64,000 nt of DNA from Leuctra nigra (GCA_934045905.1 OW203770.1:5766001-5830000), one strand, 5' to 3'. Shown: positions 32,773 to 44,644, numbered from the stretch's first letter. Numbers and translations are program-made. The notes: generated from the sequence alone by a model not told the origin.

Positions 32773-33940
32773 CTAGCCCAGCCACATTCAAATAATCAAA
32801 CCAAAATAGGCATGCGTTTTGTGCTCGTTTTGATCTGATTTGTGCCGTTGAGAAATCGTTTTGAGCTCATCCCGTTCCAAAGTTATCGCCCGTTTTAATT
32901 GGCTGGGCTAAGTTAATGCTAGCCCAGCCACATTCAAAAAATCAAACCAAAATAGGCATGCGTTTTGTGCTCGTTTTGTGCTGATTTGTGTAGTTGAGTA
33001 ATCGTTTTGAGCTCATCCCGTTCCAAAGTTATCGCCCGTTTTAAATGGCTGGGCTAAGTTAATGCTAGTTCAGCCACATTCAAATAATCAAACCAAAATA
33101 GGCATGCGTTTTGTGCTCGTTTTGTGCTGATTTGTGCCGTTGAGTAATCGTTTTGAGCTCATCCCGTTCCAAAGTTATCGCCCGTTTTAAATGGCTGGGC
33201 TAAGTTAATGCTAGCCCAGCCACATTCAAATAATCAAACCAAAATAGGCATGCGTTTTGTGCTCGTTTTGTGCTGATTTGTGCCGTTGAGTAATCGTTTT
33301 GAGCTCATCCCGTTCCAAAGTTATCGCCCGTTTTAAATGGCTGGGCTAAGTTAATACTAGCCCAGCCACATTCAAATAATCAAACCAAAATAGGCATGCG
33401 TTTTGTGCTCGTTTTGTGCTGATTTGTGCCGTTGAGTAATCGTTTTGAGCTCATCCCGTTCCAAAGTTATCGCCCGTTTTAAATGGCTGGGCTAAGTTAA
33501 TGCTAGCCCAGCCACATTCAAATAATCAAACCAAAATAGGCATGCGTTTTGTGCTCGTTTTGTGCTGATTTGTGCCGTTGAGTAATCGTTTTGAGCTCAT
33601 CCCGTTCCAAAGTTATCGCCCGTTTTATATGGCTGGGCTAAGTTAATGCTAGCCCAGCCACATTCAAATAATCAAACCAAAATAGGCATGCGTTTTGTGC
33701 TCGTTTTGTGCTGATTTGTGCCGTTGAGTAATCGTTTTGAGCTCATCCCGTTCCAAAGTTATCGCCCGTTTAAAATGGCTGGCCTAAGTTAATGCTATAG
33801 CCCAGTCACTTTCAAATAATCAAACCAAAATAGGCATGCGTTTTGTGCTCGTTTAGTGCTGATTTGTGCCGTTGAGTAATCGTTTTGAGCTCATCCCGTT
33901 CCAAAGTTATCGCCCGTTTTTAAGGGCTGGTCTAGGTTTA
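32773..33940 (+). repeat. 146-bp tandem array, left arm, eight units
   Basis: CTAG of GCTAGCCCAGCCACATTC (or its variant) recurs at 32773, 32919, 33065, 33211, 33357, 33503, 33649 and 33795, exactly 146 apart. Each unit holds AAACCAAAATAGGCATGCG, TTTTGTGCTCGTTTTGTGCT and CCGTTCCAAAGTTATCGCCC. Units are nearly identical; the outermost are more diverged. Confidence 0.95.
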
Positions 33941-34882
33941 CAGTTCGAAAACGTCCATAGCTTATTATTTTCGAAAGATATCGCACGTTTTGAGTGGCTG
34001 GGGCCTGTTTACACTTTGCAGTAGTAAATCGTTTTTAGCATCAAGTTCAAAATAGGTATGTCACCCGTTTTAGAATATAGTCCCGCAGATTGGACTAACA
34101 TTTCGGCGTTTGGTGATAGAAGCATGGATTTTGGACTATTTGTTCAGAAAAATTTACAGACGCCCTATCGAAATATTGACTCATTTGGGGGTGGCAGGAG
34201 TGCAAACTTTAGAGGCTGAAAATGGCTAAAACATATGATTACTTTTAAACGTAACATTTAATGTAATATTGGATTTGGAAATTTTTATTCAGAGCTGCTA
34301 ACATGTCTGACTTTTATCAAATCAAATCAAATGTACCATATCTTGGAAAGGCAGGGTCCATAGACGATATCACAGTAATTCAACTTGGATATTATTAGTG
34401 CCTCAACGATTTTAGTTTTAGATGATCTTGTAAGGATTTGTTTGTATCTTTGCATTGTCGTAATTTGAAGTAATTGCCTTGCTTTTTGCGCTCTGAATAT
34501 GATCTGAGTAAGTCATATAGGCATCCTGCGTGAGAAAAGGTTGCCATAGTAACCTATACAAAAGTATAGGGAAAAACAAATCTGACAGCGGCAATCCAAA
34601 TCTCATATTTTGAGTGATTACTTGTGAAAGAAAGATATTTAAGTAAGTACAAGCTAATAATAATACGCAATATTTATCTTTACACATGTTCAAGTTAAAT
34701 ATTCATCTGATAAATATGATTTATTGCTATTATTTAGAGCTTTGACACATATCCCCTACCATAGCAGCCTCCATTTTTCTACCACTGTGACGTCACGAGC
34801 AGGATTCCTATTGCTATCCATGATCAATCCTAAATTCCTGGAATTTTCTGAAATGGGAATTGTGCAACCATTTATATGAACA
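33941..34882. other. Interior of the giant foldback element, left part
   Basis: AT-rich sequence with one further degenerate array relative (CGAAAGATATCGCACGTTTT, near 33972) and no coding region recognised. Confidence 0.5.
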
Positions 34883-35010
34883 TTAGGAAAACGCTCAGTG
34901 AAATGCGTTGATAAGCGAGCACGGGAACGTGCAAATTCTTGAACCGGAAATGCGTTCACAACGCACAGAAAACATATACATCCATATTGAATTGAAATAT
35001 ATGCCACTCA
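34883..35010 (-). mobile_element. Helitron-like 3' end, diverged
   Basis: ATTAGGAAAACGCTCAGTGA followed by AATGCGTTGATAAGCGAGC is the family end with CTAG changed to TTAG. The interior (CTTGAACCGGAAATGCGTTC) is the inverse of sequence at 9130-9240. Confidence 0.55.
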
Positions 35011-35290
35011 ATCAACATAAAAGTATATGCTTTTCATCGAAACATGAAAATAGCATCTAATCACCTTGGTACATAATGGCAAATCAGATCCATGTGGCAC
35101 TGGAAAACATTCATTTCGATACTTCATATCTGACAGCTATTATAAATGTCAATAAGTTCATACGCTCTTAAGGGGGTTCCAGGGTTACGGCATAGGAATG
35201 AGAATTTGCTGTAATTCACACCAAATATTAGTGAAACCGTATTACATACAACTAGCAAAAAATATTTGCCCCTTACGGTATCATATAATC

Positions 35291-37503
35291 TAGTGGAGCG
35301 GTCGCTCCACCCAGCCAAGTCGTACTGTACACTCACACTCACTCAACATACCATAAATGCCTAATAAGCTGAGGAGCAGACCAAACACTTTTACTGTAAG
35401 CAACAACATGGCATTTTCGGCCTACTGGATCTTAAAATTGGAAAATCTCACATTGTTGCGAAATATCTTAATTTCGAGCTATGGCCCACCTGACAACATA
35501 TAACAAATGTGGGAACAGTAGGTTATTTTATTTGCGAGCTAGAGGGCCGTGAAAACAGTGAAATTACACCCTTTTTAAATGGTATCTTCTTCTTCTTCAG
35601 ATGTCAGAAAACACCGCTGTCACCGCCACAGCCTATACGGCTAAACCGATCGATCTGAAATTTTTACCACATGTGCACTTTTGGCGTCTGAGGTGCCTTT
35701 TTATAAAACCAACCGGAAGCCGCTATTTTGAAACCGGAAGTGACGTCATATCTCGAAAACGGCTAGACCAATCGGAATGAAACTAGCGCCAAATGATTCA
35801 GACGGTCATCTATATGGAATATCAATAGTTGAAGTAGAAATGTTCTTTTACCGAAACCGGAAATGACGTCATAAATATAAATAATCATACTTTTATAACC
35901 TCTTACTACAATAACTACATAAACAGAAGGCTTATAATGATACAAAACATTTGTTGAAATAACTTCTAGGTGGCAGTAATTTCAGCGGCCATTTTGAAAT
36001 CCAGAAGTGATGCCACATCTCGAAAACGGCTGGACCGATTGGAACAATGCTTTCGAAATTCTCATGGAATATCTCTTCAGCGTATATTTAGAACCAAACA
36101 CAATTTTTCTTACTAACCAATTCGGAAATGGCGTATTTTTTTTAAAGGAATTAGTCATTGTTGCTCTGATATGTGTTACTAGTTGTGTAAATAAACTAAA
36201 AAAATTAGTGATATCCCCATAAAAAACACTCCGTGTAAAAATGCCAGCCAAGTCTCTTCAACTATAAAAAAATAGAAGAAATCAAAAAATTCAGCACTGA
36301 AAAGGAGTGATATCAAAAAAGGAGCCAAGTCAACGAATTTTCAAAAATTTTATCGTACCATTGAAATAAAAATATAACCCACCGAGAAATACTTAAAAAA
36401 AAGGACTTGGCGCATCGTTTTTTTAAAGACACTTCCTAAAATTAGGAAGAATTCTTTTCCTGGGTCAATCACATTCATTATCGATTAATCAAACTACCTT
36501 TCACAATACCTATAACACTTATCTACACTCTTACACTATTACTATTACACTTATTGTCAATATATAGAAGACAGATTTATTGGTGATGTTGAAGAAATAT
36601 AATTGCAGATGGTTTGTTTGACACGGAAGTGGCCTATTATATTCGTATGCCACTATTTCTAGGGTCATATTAGGAAGACCTCAACATTCCATCTTGACTG
36701 AGGGAAGCCACGAAAGTGCTCATTACAAGAAGGCCGTCAATGGGATATGTAGCTCGGGCCTCTGGAGTGCAAATTAAGAGACTAGTGCACTGAGCTCAAA
36801 TAATTAACTAACAATCTAAAGTAACACGTTGCGTAATTTATGACATTTAGGACCAGTCTTTCAATACTCTGCTAACTTTTAAACGGTTTATTAGGACTGG
36901 ATTGTCATGGCAACAACCAATGACATTCCTAGAATGCCTCTGTTAAGTAAATAACTTGTTTAAATGCACAGGATTGAAAAATTGGACTTTATTGGTATAA
37001 AATGTTAATTAATAACAACTATAATTACACGACGAGAAGGTTCTGAGTATGATAGTTCATTAGGAATGATAATTTACCTACCACGAAACTACCTACCAAT
37101 CACAAACATATTTGTTCTGTATTTATTGATTGTAAGACAAATGCAAAATATTTCTTTGCGTACTTATATTAAAATTGAAAATATTTTACGGAATGTTTAA
37201 TATTTAATTTGACAGTTTTGTCCCAATTTTTCTAGAAATTTCTAAACGACGTAGTATGTGAGTGTCTTAAGCTTATGAATTGAAAAGTGTCTTTAAAAAG
37301 CGATGCGCCAAGTCCTTTTTTTTAAGTATTTCTCGGTGGGTTATATTTTTATTTCAATGGTACGATAAAATTTTTGAAAATTCGTTGACTTGGCTCCTTT
37401 TTTAATATCACTCCTTTTCAGTGCTGAATTTTTTGATGTCTTCTATTTTTTTATAGTTGAAGAGACTTGGCTGGCATTTTTACACGGAGTGTTTTTTATG
37501 GGG
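35291..37503. mobile_element. Composite repeat family, copy 2 (head plus long hairpin)
   Basis: The head (35291-36214) matches 18952-19869 with substitutions. The hairpin part (36215-37503) starts CCCCATAAAAAACACTCCGT and ends with the inverse; the terminal inverted repeats are about 205 bases and enclose about 870 bases of unique sequence. In copy 1 the same hairpin encloses only about 70 bases. Confidence 0.72.
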
Positions 37504-37859
37504 ATTAGATATGCTTGATTAAAGATCACTTTTTCCCCCATAAGATAACACAGGGAGACATGAAATCGTCCCGGAAAATTGGCCTTAAATTGCTCCTAAA
37601 ACCGCAAGAGGAATGACAAATTATTGAAAATAGCCTCAAATTAAAGATAATAATTTTTAGAATTAGACTGCCGTTTGAAAATATGGGGTCACGGGCCAAA
37701 TAAGAAAGAAAATGTGTACAATGTGTGAAATTTACCATAAATCTGGCAACATTGCACTACAAATATGAATTATTATATAATTGGAGCGTACGGTAAGATA
37801 TAATTGTTTTATGCTGTTGTTTGAGGTATTATTTCATCAGAGATTTGTATGAATTACGG

Positions 37860-38125
37860 CGAATTCTAAGCACCTTGGCTGGAGCAGTGGGACCACTTTA
37901 ACTGATTGGGATGGAAATTTGTAAAATAAGAGACAATGTTGGTCTTAATGACCATGCAAAATATGAGTTTGATCACATTTATCGAAGACCATTTTAATTT
38001 TTCAGCCTAACAGGAGATAATTATTTAAATTTTGACCAATGAATGGATTTCAAAAAATAGGGTCTGCAAACAGAGAATGTTGATTTACATGTGTGCAATA
38101 TTTCAGATCGATCGGTGAAACGGTG
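37860..38125. repeat. Diverged relative of Helitron-like interior
   Basis: Phrases such as ACAATGTTGGTCTTAATGAC, CATGCAAAATATGAGTTTGA and TTTCAGATCGATCGGTGAAA parallel the interior of the 14829 element. No terminus is present. Confidence 0.45.
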
Positions 38126-38539
38126 CGACCTGTGCATCGGTTAATAGCAGAAAAGAAGATGTCCGTGCCAAAAGAGCCAAAAGGAAGCATTTCTTTAACA
38201 ACTCGAACCAAACAAGACAATTGTCTCAAAACTTAATTCATTATTGGTCTCTAAATGAGATTTTCAGCTGTTTTTGCTTGAATCAGAAATACAGTTTGGC
38301 AAGCTAAACAATACTATTTTACAATTACAACAATTTTAAATACAATTTTTTTAATTAATAGGTATTCACTAAGAATTGTAGAAAGTAGAAGCAAAATAGT
38401 GTATTCTATTTCTGGGAGAAAATTGTTCGGTCAAATTTTCAAAATTGTGGAAACGATATCTTCCAGGCAGCTTCCTCTTAAATAAAAATAAATTAAGTTA
38501 TACATGGCGGATTACTTTAAAGCAGTTTGGCGCCCTGTG

Positions 38540-38700
38540 CCAAAACAATAAATGGCGACCCCCCACCCCCCACCCCCTTCATTTCAGAAATACAATGAGG
38601 CAAATTGAAGTTTGCAAACGCAAACAATAGGGGGTCTGGTGGGAGGCCCCCCCTCCCCCCCAGTACAATGCGTAAATGTGGCGTATAGCCCCGGAAAATT
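38540..38700 (-). repeat. GC-rich dispersed repeat, copy 2 (inverted)
   Basis: GGGGGTCTGGTGGGAGGCCC, CCCCCAGTAC and AGCCCCGGAAAATTTTGGAT mirror the block order at 8640-8750. Confidence 0.6.
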
Positions 38701-38810
38701 TTGGATTTCTAGATCACATTTGGTCTCTTTTTGAGTACCAAAATGTACCTATAGTTTGGATACAATATTGAACACATATTTTTAAATTTAGGACTGTAAT
38801 ACTGTACAGA

Positions 38811-39005
38811 AAAAAACACTCCGTGTAAAAAAGGCAGCCAAGTCTATTTACTTTAAAAAAATTCAACACCGAAAAGGAGTGATATCAAAAAAGGAGCCAA
38901 GTCAATGACATTTCCAAATATTTAATCGTATTTTTGAAATAAAAGAATAAACACCGAGAAATACTTAACAAAAGGACTTACCGCATCGTTTTTTTAAAGA
39001 CATCA
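38811..39005. mobile_element. Single hairpin arm of the CCAGCCAAGTC family
   Basis: AAACACTCCGTGTAAAAAAG, GGAGTGATATCAAAAAAGGA and AGGACTTACCGCATCGTTTT match the left arm at 36215-36420. The second arm is missing. Confidence 0.7.
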
Positions 39006-39332
39006 TTCTATCCTAAAAGGGGGAAAGAAATTTACAAGTAGGAACATTTTCCTCTTTCTAAAAGAGCCAGAATCTATAATTCAAGCTACTTTTAGTAATA
39101 GCTATTTTATAGTTTTGTCAATGGCGATAGAAGAAAGATTTCATGCTGTAATAGCTAAATAATATAAGGATGGAAGAATTAAATAACAATTGGAAGTGGG
39201 CTCATACATATTCTTGCAGTACTGTAAATATGGTGATATTAGAAGGGTCTTTTCATAATTTGATCTTGACTGAAGAAAATCATGAAACGTTGTCAAATAA
39301 TGACTAACTATCTATGGAACACTATTATATAT

Positions 39333-39588
39333 TGTTACATAGCTAACTTCACACTGTCACTTTCAAATATATGATAACCTGAGGTTGGTACTACTGACGA
39401 CCTTGCTAGGATTCCACTTGCCAGATCTCAATCAGTCACTCTGCCTCATTTCTGTTCTACCTCTCTTCAGGGATTGACCTACCATTAACCTTGCTATTAT
39501 TACTAATAAACATCACTTCTTGTATTCATCATCATCTTTTATTTAACATTGTAATCCGACATCATCTGGCCTTACCACGGACACAACA
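39333..39588 (+). repeat. Gypsy 5' LTR
   Basis: 256 bases from TGTTACATAGCTAAC to CGGACACAACA. AATAAACATCACTTCTTG near 39508 could supply the polyadenylation signal. It appears identical to 43596-43851 on reading. Confidence 0.95.
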
Positions 39589-39590
39589 AC

Positions 39591-39603
39591 TGGCGACGAG
39601 GAT
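39591..39603 (+). other. Gypsy primer binding site, tRNA-Ser(GCU) type
   Basis: TGGCGACGAGGAT, two bases after the LTR, is complementary to a tRNA 3' end reading ATCCTCGTCGCCA. As I recall, tRNA-Ser with anticodon GCU ends in CCTCGTCG plus CCA, so this is the likely primer. Confidence 0.7.
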
Positions 39604-39668
39604 ATTTCAAGAGTTTAATTATGTGTGCATTATATTTTGTTAATATTGAGTCATAATTTCGTCACACA

Positions 39669-42600
39669 ATGCCGAAAGAGGAAAATGAAGAAAAAGGGAA
39701 TCTGCACATGGCCGGCAACACATACGGTAAGCTGCAAGAATTCAATAAATCTTCTTCTTGGCCAATATACAAGGAAACGATGGAATATTATTTCCTAGCA
39801 AATAAAATCATCGAAGTGAAACTCAAGAAAGCTATTTTTCTTACCTCGATGGGAGAATGGGCCTACACTACACTCAGGAATATTTGCAGTCCATCTGAGA
39901 CCACAGAGTTAGGATTTGATGAAATAATCAAGAAGATGACTAATCACTTCAGTCCGCCACCTAATGAAATTCTGCAGAGGTATCTATTTAACCAATGTGT
40001 ACAGGAACAGGGCGAATCCCTGGCTCAATTCACAGCTAGGTTAAGGGCGGCCTCAGAACATTGTAAATTTCTTGATCTTGATAACATGCTCCGGGACCGA
40101 TTGGTTTTTGGGGTTAAAGATGAAGCACTAAGGATAAGATTCTTACGAGAGATCAATTTAACTTTTCATCAAGCCCATACAATGGCAATAGCGGCGGAAA
40201 CAGCTGGGCACAGCGCCTCAGCCATGAAAGAAGTGAAGAATAGTACACCTGAAGGCAATCTGCACAAGATGCAGACTACCTACAAACCTGTGGAAACAAC
40301 ATGTTACAGGTGTGGTGGTGAGCATACATCAAAGGCATGCAAGTATGCTTTATCAAAATGTACTTTCTGTCAAAAGGTAGGCCATCTACAACGCGTCTGT
40401 TTCGCGAAGAAGAGGAGAGAGAAGCCTCAGCAGCAGAACAAGATAAAACCGACGACTTTCCAAGCGAGGTATGTCAATCTGTATTCTGCTAACATGGTGC
40501 TCGCAGTCGACAAGAAACCCAGCGTAAACAACGCGCCTTTCAACGTCGATTTGGAACTTGATGGGCATCCCATCAAGATGGAAGTGGATTCCGGGGCCAC
40601 ACGCTCCATTATCAGTGAATCTACTTACAAGAAGGTCTGGCCGAAACACCATCGACTAGTCCAAGAAGCCATTCTTCTGCAGACATGGTCCAAGCAGAGA
40701 CTCCGAATTCTGGGGTCAACAGAAGTAACGGTTGAGCACAAAGGCAAATTACACACCCTGTCACTGCTAGTAGCAGAGGGGGAGGGGCCGAGTTTGCTGG
40801 GCCGCAACTGGTTCGAGCCACTCGGAATCCACATAGAGGGGGTTCATCACCAGGAGATACCAAACCTGGGTGAGTACGAGACAATTTTTGATGCACCTGG
40901 GACCTATAACGGACCACTAGCTACCATTGAAATAGAACCCAACTCAAGACCTGTCTATTTAAAAAGTAGACCGGTACCATTTGCCATTCGAGAGAAGGTT
41001 GATGCTGAGCTGACGAAGCTGATCGAGCAGGGGGTTCTGGAACCTGTTCCTCATTCAACCTGGGCAACACCGATAGTTCCAATCGTCAAGCCCGATGGAT
41101 CTATTCGCCTTTGTGGCGACTACAAAGGTACAGTAAATTTATCAATTAAGACTGATACCTATCCTCTACCCACTGCTAGTGAATCATTTGCATCACTAGC
41201 TGGAGGCCGATTCTTTAGCAAGTTAGATCTGGAGAACGCATACACCCAGGTTAAGGTGGATGACGCGTCTGCCAGCCTTCTGACACTCAACACGCCGAAG
41301 GGACTGCTAAAGTGTCATCGTCTGGCTTTTGGAGTAGCCTCAGCGCCTGGTCTATTCCAACGACTGATGGAATCTCTCCTGGCAGGAATTCCGGGAGTGG
41401 CAGTTCTGTTGGACGACATCCTCATCACGGGGAAGGACCTGGACGAACATTGGATTCGGGTACGTCAGGTGTTGAAGCAACTTTCAGATGCAGGACTACG
41501 GCTGAAACGCAGCAAATGTTCATTTGCGGCGAAGTCTGTCCATTTCTTGGGGTACCGAGTAGATGCATCAGGCATACATCCCACCACCGAGAAGTTTGAC
41601 GCCATACAAAACGCGCCAGCACCGGCAGACAAGAAATCTCTACAAGCATTCCTAGGACTGCTGAATTTCTACGAGCGGTTCCTGTCAAACAAAGCTACCG
41701 TGTTAGAACCATTACACCGGCTTCTGCACTCGACCAATAAGGTATGGACATGGTCAGCTATTCACCAAAACGCTTTCAATAAAGCTAAAGACTTGTTGAA
41801 ATCAGATCAAGTATTGTCACACTATGACACGACAAGACCACTGACACTTGTCTGTGATGCCTCGCCGTATGGCGTGGGGGCCGTTATTTCGCATGTAATG
41901 GACGACGGATCTGAAAGACCTGTAGCTTTTGGATCGCGCACACTTCACAAACATGAACGCAACTATGCGCAGATAGACCGTGAAGCTCTAGCAATAATTT
42001 TTGGCTTGACCAAGTTCAGAAATTATTTGTATGGTCGTCATTTTGTGATCTACACGGATCACAAGCCATTACTGGGCTTGTTCAACCCTCATAAGCAGAC
42101 ACCAGAGGTCATGTCACCACGAATGTTGCGATGGGGAACAACATTGAATTCTTTTAACTTAGATCTTGAGTACAGACCTGGAACTTCCATGGGGAACGCC
42201 GATGGACTCAGCCGGTTGCCATTACCTGACACCACGTCGACTGTGATCACACCAGCTGATGTTTTCCTGCTCGAGGTTCCGGACAACTCGGAATCGCCCA
42301 TCACAGCTACCGAGATCGCGACAGCTACTCAACAGGACAGCCTACTCACTCGCGTATACAGATACGTATTGCAAGGTTGGCCTGAGGACAAACTGCCTAC
42401 AGAATTTGCTCCATATGCTGCTCGCAAAGAATCGCTCTCTACCCACAAGAACTGTCTCATCTGGGGAAGCAGAGTTGTAATTCCACCTGTTTTTCGCCAA
42501 CAAATACTTGACATGTTACATTTCACTCACCAGGGAATCGTCCACACAAAGGCGATTGCTCGCAGTTACTTTTGGTGGCCTCATCTCGACGACGACATCG

Positions 42601-43514
42601 AGAAGGAGATACGAAGTTGTGAGATCTGTCAATCGCTACGTAACAACCCACCGAAAGCACCAGCACATCCGTGGACAACGCCAGTGAATCCATGGTCGCG
42701 CCTACACATCGATTTTGCAGGACCGTTCAACGGGAAACTGTTTCTCATTGTTGTGGATGCTTACTCAGGATGGCCTGAAATTGTCATTACTCCAAACATG
42801 ACCACATCTACAGTAATCAAACATTTGCGCAGGATTTTCACCACCCACGGATTACCTGACGTTATCGTTTCAGATAATGGTACACCGTTCGTGTCAGAGG
42901 AATTCATTTCTTTTCTTTCTGCTAGTGGAATTCGAAGGAGAAATTCTGCACCTTTCCACGCTGCAACGAACGGAAAAGCTGAACGAATGGTGCAAACTCT
43001 CAAGCAGATGTTGAGGAAAATCGACATAGTCAACTGGGAATCGAAGCTGAACACCACACTCTTCGCGATCCGTACTACGCCTCGAGCTTCCACTGGAAAG
43101 AGCCCAGCCGAGATGCTCATGAATCGCCGACCGAGAACCTTGTGGAGCAGACTTCATCCAGAGACACTACCAGTTCAAGAGAGCATGCCACTAAAACCCC
43201 GTAGTTTTATGTTGCAGCAACCTGTTTCAGTGAGGAACTACGTAACGGGAGCACCGAAGTGGTTACCGGCCATCGTTACACAGGTGACCGGTCCACTCTC
43301 ATACCAAGTCACTACGACCGATGGACGGTTGATGTCACGACACGTCGACCAGATACTCGCCCGACTGGAGAAGCAACCAGCAGAGCCAGTACCAAAGCCG
43401 ATTTCTCGACTGCCGAAGCAGCCAGCCGAACAAATCCCAGACCGGACCGCTCAAGACTTCCTCGGGGCCAGACCTCGCAGAATCAAGAAGCGTCCAAGAA
43501 GATTGGAAGACTGA
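39669..43514 (+). CDS. Gypsy Gag-Pol polyprotein
   Basis: A single open frame of 1281 residues. The Gag region (about 1-200) is followed by two zinc knuckles, CYRCGGEHTSKAC (one residue shorter than the usual spacing) and CTFCQKVGHLQRVC (about 211-245). The aspartic protease has VDSGATRSII (about 305) and LLGRNWF. Reverse transcriptase has LDLENAYTQV and the catalytic VLLDDILITG (about 580). RNase H has LVCDASPYGVGAVI (about 727) and YTDHKPLLGLF. Integrase has an HHCC zinc region (HQGIVHTKAI to CEICQ, about 953-995), the catalytic Asp in HIDFAGPF (about 1014) and SDNGTPFVSEEF (about 1068), and a Glu in GKAERM. Gag and Pol share one frame with no shift. The ATG at 39669 lies 66 bases after the primer site. 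All catalytic motifs look intact. Confidence 0.97.
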   Translation: MPKEENEEKGNLHMAGNTYGKLQEFNKSSSWPIYKETMEYYFLANKIIEVKLKKAIFLTSMGEWAYTTLRNICSPSETTELGFDEIIKKMTNHFSPPPNEILQRYLFNQCVQEQGESLAQFTARLRAASEHCKFLDLDNMLRDRLVFGVKDEALRIRFLREINLTFHQAHTMAIAAETAGHSASAMKEVKNSTPEGNLHKMQTTYKPVETTCYRCGGEHTSKACKYALSKCTFCQKVGHLQRVCFAKKRREKPQQQNKIKPTTFQARYVNLYSANMVLAVDKKPSVNNAPFNVDLELDGHPIKMEVDSGATRSIISESTYKKVWPKHHRLVQEAILLQTWSKQRLRILGSTEVTVEHKGKLHTLSLLVAEGEGPSLLGRNWFEPLGIHIEGVHHQEIPNLGEYETIFDAPGTYNGPLATIEIEPNSRPVYLKSRPVPFAIREKVDAELTKLIEQGVLEPVPHSTWATPIVPIVKPDGSIRLCGDYKGTVNLSIKTDTYPLPTASESFASLAGGRFFSKLDLENAYTQVKVDDASASLLTLNTPKGLLKCHRLAFGVASAPGLFQRLMESLLAGIPGVAVLLDDILITGKDLDEHWIRVRQVLKQLSDAGLRLKRSKCSFAAKSVHFLGYRVDASGIHPTTEKFDAIQNAPAPADKKSLQAFLGLLNFYERFLSNKATVLEPLHRLLHSTNKVWTWSAIHQNAFNKAKDLLKSDQVLSHYDTTRPLTLVCDASPYGVGAVISHVMDDGSERPVAFGSRTLHKHERNYAQIDREALAIIFGLTKFRNYLYGRHFVIYTDHKPLLGLFNPHKQTPEVMSPRMLRWGTTLNSFNLDLEYRPGTSMGNADGLSRLPLPDTTSTVITPADVFLLEVPDNSESPITATEIATATQQDSLLTRVYRYVLQGWPEDKLPTEFAPYAARKESLSTHKNCLIWGSRVVIPPVFRQQILDMLHFTHQGIVHTKAIARSYFWWPHLDDDIEKEIRSCEICQSLRNNPPKAPAHPWTTPVNPWSRLHIDFAGPFNGKLFLIVVDAYSGWPEIVITPNMTTSTVIKHLRRIFTTHGLPDVIVSDNGTPFVSEEFISFLSASGIRRRNSAPFHAATNGKAERMVQTLKQMLRKIDIVNWESKLNTTLFAIRTTPRASTGKSPAEMLMNRRPRTLWSRLHPETLPVQESMPLKPRSFMLQQPVSVRNYVTGAPKWLPAIVTQVTGPLSYQVTTTDGRLMSRHVDQILARLEKQPAEPVPKPISRLPKQPAEQIPDRTAQDFLGARPRRIKKRPRRLED

Positions 43515-43595
43515 TTTATTTTCTTGCATTTCAATTTCCACTGTTTTCAATATTGTACTAAATGTATAATTTTCAATTTCAACTAGGGGGAGGAC

Positions 43596-43851
43596 TGTTA
43601 CATAGCTAACTTCACACTGTCACTTTCAAATATATGATAACCTGAGGTTGGTACTACTGACGACCTTGCTAGGATTCCACTTGCCAGATCTCAATCAGTC
43701 ACTCTGCCTCATTTCTGTTCTACCTCTCTTCAGGGATTGACCTACCATTAACCTTGCTATTATTACTAATAAACATCACTTCTTGTATTCATCATCATCT
43801 TTTATTTAACATTGTAATCCGACATCATCTGGCCTTACCACGGACACAACA
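43596..43851 (+). repeat. Gypsy 3' LTR
   Basis: 256 bases, identical by eye to 39333-39588, preceded by the polypurine tract and followed by the TATAT target duplication. Confidence 0.95.
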
Positions 43852-44019
43852 TATATTTTGAAGTGTCAAGTGTATAAAGTTAAATTTTTTAATAGAAATT
43901 TAAATTTAGGACTGTAATACTGTATATTCATTGCTAAAACAACCTATGACATTAAAATATCAACATGACATGATAATGAATACAATAATATTTTTACTTT
44001 AGGTCTACACTATCAATAT

Positions 44020-44215
44020 TACACATTTTGACACCCCTCCAGGTGCCCTTTAGGCACTCCCTCGAGCTTGGCGACCTGTGCGGGGACACTGGTCGCACAC
44101 CCCTAAAACCGGTCCTAAATGTTTTCCTAAACTAATTTACAATTTTTTACCTGCTGTAGAAAGGAAAAAAAACCAACACCTTTTTTTCACTAAATAAAGA
44201 TTATTATTATTTTAA
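44020..44215 (+). mobile_element. LINE 3' untranslated tail remnant
   Basis: A GC-richer segment (CCAGGTGCCCTTTAGGCACT, GGGACACTGGTCGCACACCC) ends in CTAAATAAAGATTATTATTA, an AATAAA followed by ATT units as at 27215-27240. No coding sequence remains. Confidence 0.5.
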
Positions 44216-44644
44216 ATAATTGTTAGAATCACGTCAGTTAGCTCTCCTGATAGGTAGCGACAATGTGTATTTAAAGTTGCTATATTATCCTGAAATGTTC
44301 CAACTCCCAAACAATTCCAATTCCATTAATTACCGTTAAGTTCCATTAATTATTATCTTAATATACCTATGGGCAGTCGATTATGGCTAGTCGGTTGCGG
44401 GAAAGAAGGCCCATGATATAGATTATTGATGTTTTGTTCATCTCCTGACACAATATATTGTAAACAGGAACTGATCAAATTAAAATAATATACCTACCAT
44501 TGATCATCGTTAGTAATTATTATATTTATTGAAATTACGAAATTAGATTTGAGTATAACCTCGCTTGATTCAAAACTATATGTAGTTTTGGTTTGATTAA
44601 ATTTTAATGTGGCCCGTTTTTAATAGCTGAGTTAAGATAATAGT

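Larger units (their letters stand above)
39333..43851 (+). mobile_element. Intact Gypsy LTR retrotransposon
   Basis: The element has two 256-base LTRs (39333-39588 and 43596-43851, TGTT...AACA) that look identical base for base, a 5-bp target duplication TATAT on both sides, a primer binding site, one uninterrupted 1281-codon polyprotein, and a purine-rich tract (AACTAGGGGGAGGAC) directly before the 3' LTR. Identical LTRs mean a very recent insertion, because the two are copied from one template. It is nested in the giant foldback element and so is younger than it. Confidence 0.97.

Noticed and set aside
32773..33940. CRISPR array
   Set aside because: Unit length, full-length identity and absence of variable spacers show a satellite-type tandem repeat, and the DNA is eukaryotic.
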